A stretch of DNA of 64,000 nt from JACMNW01 sp963708425. GTDB taxonomy: Bacteria > Pseudomonadota > Alphaproteobacteria > Rhodobacterales > Rhodobacteraceae. Each line of letters opens with the position of its first letter. The stretch's first letter is position 1. Position numbers and translations under genes: made by a program. The notes beneath the pieces are model-generated. The model did no database searches. It was not told the origin of the DNA and worked only from the letters and a program-made list of their open reading frames with translations. The DNA lies in NCBI GenBank assembly GCA_963708425.1, contig OY970206.1, positions 2,356,001 through 2,420,000 on the forward strand, read 5' to 3'. This document shows positions 60,209 to 64,000 of the stretch, in pieces.

Positions 60209-61534
60209 ATGGCCGACGCGAAGAAGCTGTTCATCAAAACGTATGGTTGTCAGATGAATGTCTATGACAGCGAACGCATGGCGGAAGCGCTGGGCGGGCA
60301 GGGGTATGTGGCGACGGACACGGTTGATGACGCTGATATGGTTCTGATCAACACCTGCCATATTCGGGAAAAGGCGTCGGAGAAGCTGTATTCCGATCTG
60401 GGGCGGCTCAGGCCTTTGAAGGTGGCGAAGCCGGGGCTGAAGATTGGCGTCGCGGGCTGTGTGGCACAGGCCGAAGGGGCCGAGATCATGCGGCGGATGC
60501 CAGCGGTGGTTGATCTGGTGGTGGGGCCGCAAAGCTATCATCGGTTGCCCGCGATGGAGGCGGCGCTGCAGGCGGGCGGGCAGGTGGTGGATACAGAGTT
60601 TCCCGCCGAGGACAAGTTTGACCATTTGCCGGAGCGTAAGGTTTTGCGCGGGCCGTCGGCGTTTTTGACAGTGCAGGAAGGCTGCGACAAGTTTTGTGCC
60701 TTTTGCGTGGTGCCGTATACGCGCGGGGTGGAGGTTAGCCGACCCGTGGCGCGGATTTTGGAGGAAGCGCGGTCTTTGGTGGCCAAGGGCGTGCGGGATA
60801 TCACGTTGCTTGGGCAGAATGTGAATGCGTATCACGGGGCCGGGGTTGGGGGCGATTGGGGGTTGGCGCGGTTGATCCGGGCGTTGGCCGAAATTGAGGG
60901 GTTGGCGCGGGTGCGCTATACCACCAGTCATCCGAACGACATGGAGGACGATCTGATTGCGGCGCATGGCGATTGTGCGGCGTTGATGCCGTATCTGCAT
61001 TTGCCAGTGCAATCGGGCAGCGACCGGGTTCTGCGCGCGATGAACCGCAAGCACACGGTGGCGGAATATTTGGCCGTGATTGACCGGGTGCGGGCGGTGC
61101 GGCCGGATATCCTGATCAGCTCGGATTTCATCGTTGGTTTCCCCGGTGAGACGGATGCGGATTTTGCGGGCACGATGGAGTTGATCCGCGAGGTTGGGTT
61201 CGGGATGGCGTATTCGTTCAAATACTCGGCGCGGCCGGGGACACCTGCGGCAGAGAAGACTCCGGTGGATGTGGCTGTTGCCGATGCGCGGTTGGCGGAA
61301 ATGCAGGCGTTGCTGACAGCGCAGCAGCGCAGCGTGCAAGAGGCAATGGTGGGGCGCGAGGTTGCGGTTTTGTACGAAAAGCCGGGGCGGATGCCGGGGC
61401 AGATGATGGGGAAATCGGACCATCTGCATATGGTGCATGTGCAGGATGAGGCGGGAAAGCCCGGCGATCTGGTGCGGGTGCGGATTACCGCGTCTTCAGC
61501 GAATTCGCTGGCAGGTGCGCGTATTGCGGGCTGA
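60209..61534 (+). CDS. miaB: tRNA-2-methylthio-N6-isopentenyladenosine-37 synthase
   Basis: The ATG at 60209 gives 441 residues. The N-terminal MTTase domain begins KKLFIKTYGCQMNVYDSERM and has the cluster-binding Cys of NTCHIREKA and GCVAQAEG. The radical-SAM motif CxxxCxxC reads CDKFCAFCVVPYTRG. The TRAM domain forms the end (EVAVLYEKPGRMPGQMMGKS). It methylthiolates i6A37 of tRNAs reading U-starting codons. The linkage to phoH and ybeY downstream is common. Confidence 0.97.
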   Translation: MADAKKLFIKTYGCQMNVYDSERMAEALGGQGYVATDTVDDADMVLINTCHIREKASEKLYSDLGRLRPLKVAKPGLKIGVAGCVAQAEGAEIMRRMPAVVDLVVGPQSYHRLPAMEAALQAGGQVVDTEFPAEDKFDHLPERKVLRGPSAFLTVQEGCDKFCAFCVVPYTRGVEVSRPVARILEEARSLVAKGVRDITLLGQNVNAYHGAGVGGDWGLARLIRALAEIEGLARVRYTTSHPNDMEDDLIAAHGDCAALMPYLHLPVQSGSDRVLRAMNRKHTVAEYLAVIDRVRAVRPDILISSDFIVGFPGETDADFAGTMELIREVGFGMAYSFKYSARPGTPAAEKTPVDVAVADARLAEMQALLTAQQRSVQEAMVGREVAVLYEKPGRMPGQMMGKSDHLHMVHVQDEAGKPGDLVRVRITASSANSLAGARIAG

Positions 61535-61648
61535 ATAGGCACGCTTTTCAACCTGGCGATGTGGACCTGCCGCGCGCGTTTAGATTTTGCTTTACAGCGG
61601 CGATTTCGCGCTTCAGTGCTTGACGCGACGGACGTTGGGGAGCGGTTG

Positions 61649-62212
61649 ATGTTGCGAGAATTTCGTGGCGGTTTTCGGCGGGGCATTGTGAGCCTAGCCT
61701 TGGTGTTTGGCGTGTTGGTGGCATCGCCTGCAGCAGCGCAGACCGGGGATCAACCAAGTGGCAAGATTGACTGGGGCCTTTGGGTGGACGGCGACGGCTG
61801 TATGCACTGGTACGCGGATGGCGGGTTTGAGGGCTATATGGTGCCTCGGCGGAACCCGAAAACCGGGCGGCCTGTGTGTTTGAAGCGGCATGCGTGTTTG
61901 GCGCAAAGCAGTGACGAGCTGTTTGACGGCGATGTTCTGACCAAGGCGGGCGAGGCCCAGTTGCGGGAATTCTTTGCGGAGCAGGACGCACAAGCCTATG
62001 CGGTTTATGCCCATAGCGACGGGGCTGGCGGCAAGGCGCGGGCGGAGCGGGTGACACAAGCGCAGGCATCGGCGGTGGCGGCGGTGGCGAAAGCATCCGG
62101 TGCGCAGGTGACATCGGCGGTTGGCGGTGGGGCGCGGTATCCGAAGGTTCCCAATGGCTCGGCGGCGGGCAAGGCCAGCAATCGGCGCGTTGAAGTGGTG
62201 TGTTACAGATGA
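61649..62212 (+). CDS. OmpA-like exported protein with a DGDGC domain
   Basis: The ATG at 61649 follows GGGGAG and gives 187 residues with a signal peptide (cleavage near AAAQTG). Residues about 45-80 contain DGDGCMHWYADGGFEGYMVP and RRNPKTGRPVC, a pattern shared with the next gene. The C-terminal half resembles an OmpA/MotB peptidoglycan-binding fold: VLTKAGEAQLREFFAEQDAQ, AYAVYAHSDGAGGKARAERV and GKASNRRVEVVCYR. It should sit in the periplasm on the cell wall. Its stop overlaps the next start (ATGA). Confidence 0.75.
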   Translation: MLREFRGGFRRGIVSLALVFGVLVASPAAAQTGDQPSGKIDWGLWVDGDGCMHWYADGGFEGYMVPRRNPKTGRPVCLKRHACLAQSSDELFDGDVLTKAGEAQLREFFAEQDAQAYAVYAHSDGAGGKARAERVTQAQASAVAAVAKASGAQVTSAVGGGARYPKVPNGSAAGKASNRRVEVVCYR

Positions 62213-62568
62213 GGGCGGGGATGGTGCGGGCATTTGTGGTTCTGGGGGCGTTGGCGGGGCTGACGGCTGCGTGTGATTTTGAGTCCTACCGGGGTGATCC
62301 GAACACCGTGATCGCGCGGCCCTATGATACGGCGGGTGATCAGGGCAGCTTGCCCGAGGGCGGCTTTGCCATCGTTTATGATGGCGATGGTTGCCAGAAC
62401 TGGATTAAGGATGACGGGGTCGAGGGGTATACAAGCCCGCGCGTAAACCCGGAAACCGGCAAGCCGGTCTGTGACAGCAAATATCCACCCGGCACCGTGC
62501 TGGGGCGGTACGAGTCCAAGGACAACGATTTCCCGGATTTCGTACCAAGGCCGCGCAAGACCAACTAA
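62209..62568 (+). CDS. Lipoprotein with the same DGDGC domain
   Basis: The ATG at 62209 overlaps the previous stop; an ATG at 62221 is also possible. The 119-residue product has a lipoprotein signal with lipobox LTAAC and then DGDGCQNWIKDDGVEGYTSP and RVNPETGKPVC, closely matching the segment in the OmpA-like protein upstream. The short C-terminal part is basic (FVPRPRKTN). The two proteins are likely co-expressed and may work together at the cell wall. Confidence 0.75.
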   Translation: MRAGMVRAFVVLGALAGLTAACDFESYRGDPNTVIARPYDTAGDQGSLPEGGFAIVYDGDGCQNWIKDDGVEGYTSPRVNPETGKPVCDSKYPPGTVLGRYESKDNDFPDFVPRPRKTN

Positions 62569-62767
62569 ATGCGGTCGTCCGGCGTGACAATTTGATGAAA
62601 TTTTAAGCACCTGTCGCACAAAAGCGGGAGCGGGCTGGATTGGGGCTTGCCGTAACGGCCTATCGGACGCACATTCAAAGGGCTTATAGTGGTTGCGTGA
62701 TTGCCAAGGAAAACCGGTATCCACTTTTCCTAATCACGCTCCGGGTTTAACCGTAAAGGAACACCTT

Positions 62768-63796
62768 TTGGGCATCAGCGCGCTAACCCCCCCGACACGA
62801 CCCGATGACGTGGTGGAAACACTTCTGGAATTTCCCGATAATAGATTACTGATTGATCTCTGTGGTGAATTTGACCGCAACCTGGCACAGATCGAACATC
62901 AGATGGGTGTTCACATCTTGCGGCGTGGAAATCGGCTGGCGGTGATAGGGGATAAGGCGGCGCGTGAACAGGCGGCTTCGGTATTGCGCGGGCTTTATGC
63001 GCGGCTTGAGGCCGGGCGCGGTGTAGGGGCTGGCGATATTGATGGCGCGATGCGGCTGGGCCGCCCGATGCCGGACCAACCTCATGTGGCGCGCGATGGC
63101 GATCATCAGATCGAGATGTTTTCGGGCAGCCGGGTGGAATTGCGCACTCGGAAAAAGGCGATTGAACCGCGGACAGAGGCGCAGAAAGCCTATGTTGAGA
63201 ACTTGTTTGCGCATGAGTTGGGGTTTGGCATTGGGCCTGCGGGCACTGGCAAGACCTATCTGGCGGTGGCCGTTGGGGTGACGATGTTCCTGTCGGGCAT
63301 GGTGGAAAAGATGATCCTGTCGCGCCCGGCGGTGGAAGCGGGCGAGCGGTTGGGGTTCTTGCCCGGCGACATGCGCGAAAAGATCGATCCCTATATGCAG
63401 CCGCTTTATGACGCGCTGAATGATTTTCTGCCGCAAAAGCAGGTGCAAAAGCTGCTGGAGGAAAAGCGGATCGAGATTGCGCCGCTGGCGTTTATGCGCG
63501 GGCGGACGCTGTCGAATGCGTTTGTGGTGCTGGACGAGGCGCAGAATGCGACCACGATGCAGATGAAGATGTTCCTGACCCGGCTGGGTGAAGGCAGCCG
63601 CATGGTGATTACCGGCGACCGCACGCAGGTGGACTTGCCCCGTGGCACGCCGAGCGGGTTGCAGGATGCCGAGCGGATCTTGAAGAACGTGAAAGGTGTG
63701 ACCTTCAACTACTTCACCGCCAAGGACGTGGTGCGCCACCCGCTTGTGGGCCGGATCATCGAGGCGTATGAGGCCGACGATGGAGCCGTTGGTTGA
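62768..63796 (+). CDS. phoH: PhoH family ATPase
   Basis: A TTG start at 62768 with AAAGGA upstream gives 342 residues, the usual size; a longer in-frame TTG start at 62693 lacks a site. The N-terminal domain (about 20-100) is the KH-like region of PhoH/YbeZ. The ATPase domain shows Walker A GIGPAGTGKTYLAV, Walker B FVVLDEAQNAT and RMVITGDRTQVDLP. It acts with YbeY in rRNA and ribosome quality control, and ybeY overlaps its end by 17 bases. Confidence 0.93.
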   Translation: MGISALTPPTRPDDVVETLLEFPDNRLLIDLCGEFDRNLAQIEHQMGVHILRRGNRLAVIGDKAAREQAASVLRGLYARLEAGRGVGAGDIDGAMRLGRPMPDQPHVARDGDHQIEMFSGSRVELRTRKKAIEPRTEAQKAYVENLFAHELGFGIGPAGTGKTYLAVAVGVTMFLSGMVEKMILSRPAVEAGERLGFLPGDMREKIDPYMQPLYDALNDFLPQKQVQKLLEEKRIEIAPLAFMRGRTLSNAFVVLDEAQNATTMQMKMFLTRLGEGSRMVITGDRTQVDLPRGTPSGLQDAERILKNVKGVTFNYFTAKDVVRHPLVGRIIEAYEADDGAVG

Positions 63797-64000
63797 TACA
63801 GTAATCGAAGACCCGCGCTGGCAGGCTTTTGGCTTGGCGGCGCTGGCGGATAGGGCGGCGGCGGCGACGATGCAGGGGCTTGGCTTACCTGCGCAGGGAT
63901 TTAGCCTGTGCGTGATGGGTTGCGATGATGCGCGGATTGCCGAATTGAACGGCGAATTTCGCAAGAAAGGCCAGCCCACCAATGTGCTAAGCTTTCCGTC
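63780..64000 (+). CDS. ybeY: Endoribonuclease YbeY, 3' end missing
   Basis: The ATG at 63780 lies within the end of phoH. The visible 73 residues begin MEPLVDTVIEDPRWQAFGLA and reach the conserved LNGEFRKKGQPTNVLSFP, the hallmark of YbeY. The metal-binding HxxxHxxxxxH motif lies beyond the window. YbeY takes part in 16S rRNA maturation and 70S ribosome quality control. Confidence 0.93.
   Translation, partial: MEPLVDTVIEDPRWQAFGLAALADRAAAATMQGLGLPAQGFSLCVMGCDDARIAELNGEFRKKGQPTNVLSFP

Noticed and set aside
59900..61438. 512-codon minus-strand frame across miaB
   Set aside because: It lies antisense to miaB and part of the GFA gene, has a His/Arg/Pro-rich product and no ribosome site.
62846..63982. 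378-codon minus-strand frame across phoH
   Set aside because: Antisense to phoH and ybeY, with composition typical of a shadow frame.

Overview
The window reads as chromosomal DNA of an alphaproteobacterium of the Rhodobacterales (Roseobacter/Rhodobacter type). The reasons are the ethylmalonyl-CoA pathway genes (mch, ecm, ccr), sdhCDAB, the fabI-fabB-fabA block divergent from irr, the miaB...phoH-ybeY block, a tripartite tricarboxylate transporter and high-GC codon use throughout. No rRNA, CRISPR array or intact prophage is visible. One tRNA gene, tRNA-Gly(UCC), is present.

Layout. 1-18 kb is core metabolism: the end of mch, sdhCDAB with two small lipoprotein genes between sdhA and sdhB, a Fic protein whose end overlaps sdhB, a DUF1989 protein, an aldo/keto reductase, deoD, ecm, an acyltransferase, ccr, a RecD-like helicase, an AsnC-type ligand-binding protein and pyrD. 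18-26 kb holds a 5'-nucleotidase, a decayed IS3 element and an apparently self-contained ECF sigma factor system. 26-33 kb carries a TctD/TctE-type two-component system, a solute-binding protein and tctCBA. 33-40 kb is a decay zone: an HWE-type kinase pseudogene, an IS427-group (IS5 family) element flanked by CTAG, a flavoprotein gene cut by that element, a CopG regulator with an esterase, a broken tyrosine recombinase and an IS3 end. 40-53 kb is a hydroxyproline-type catabolic cluster (GntR and LysR regulators, two DapA-family genes, two FAD oxidoreductases, a proline racemase family enzyme, an aldehyde dehydrogenase) followed by a betaine-type ABC transporter. One DapA-family gene and one permease gene there are broken. 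53-64 kb returns to core genes: an intradiol dioxygenase-like protein, VOC protein, fabI-fabB-fabA/irr, a fasciclin protein, a GFA protein, miaB, an OmpA-like protein, a lipoprotein, phoH and the start of ybeY.

The most interesting item is the ECF system at 21.3-26.4 kb. The sigma factor and a putative anti-sigma gene sit among four transcription units. Each unit is preceded, 38 to 74 bp before its first start codon, by the same bipartite element: GGGAATAAC, exactly 13 bases, then CGTT (three exact copies and one diverged copy). The units encode a DUF4956 membrane protein with a VTC-type polyphosphate polymerase domain protein, a DUF6065 protein, a secreted protein made mostly of Ser-Asn repeats, and a secreted subtilisin-like protease with an Asp-rich linker. 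They look like one envelope or polyphosphate-linked stress regulon. The function is inferred, but the promoter pattern is directly visible.
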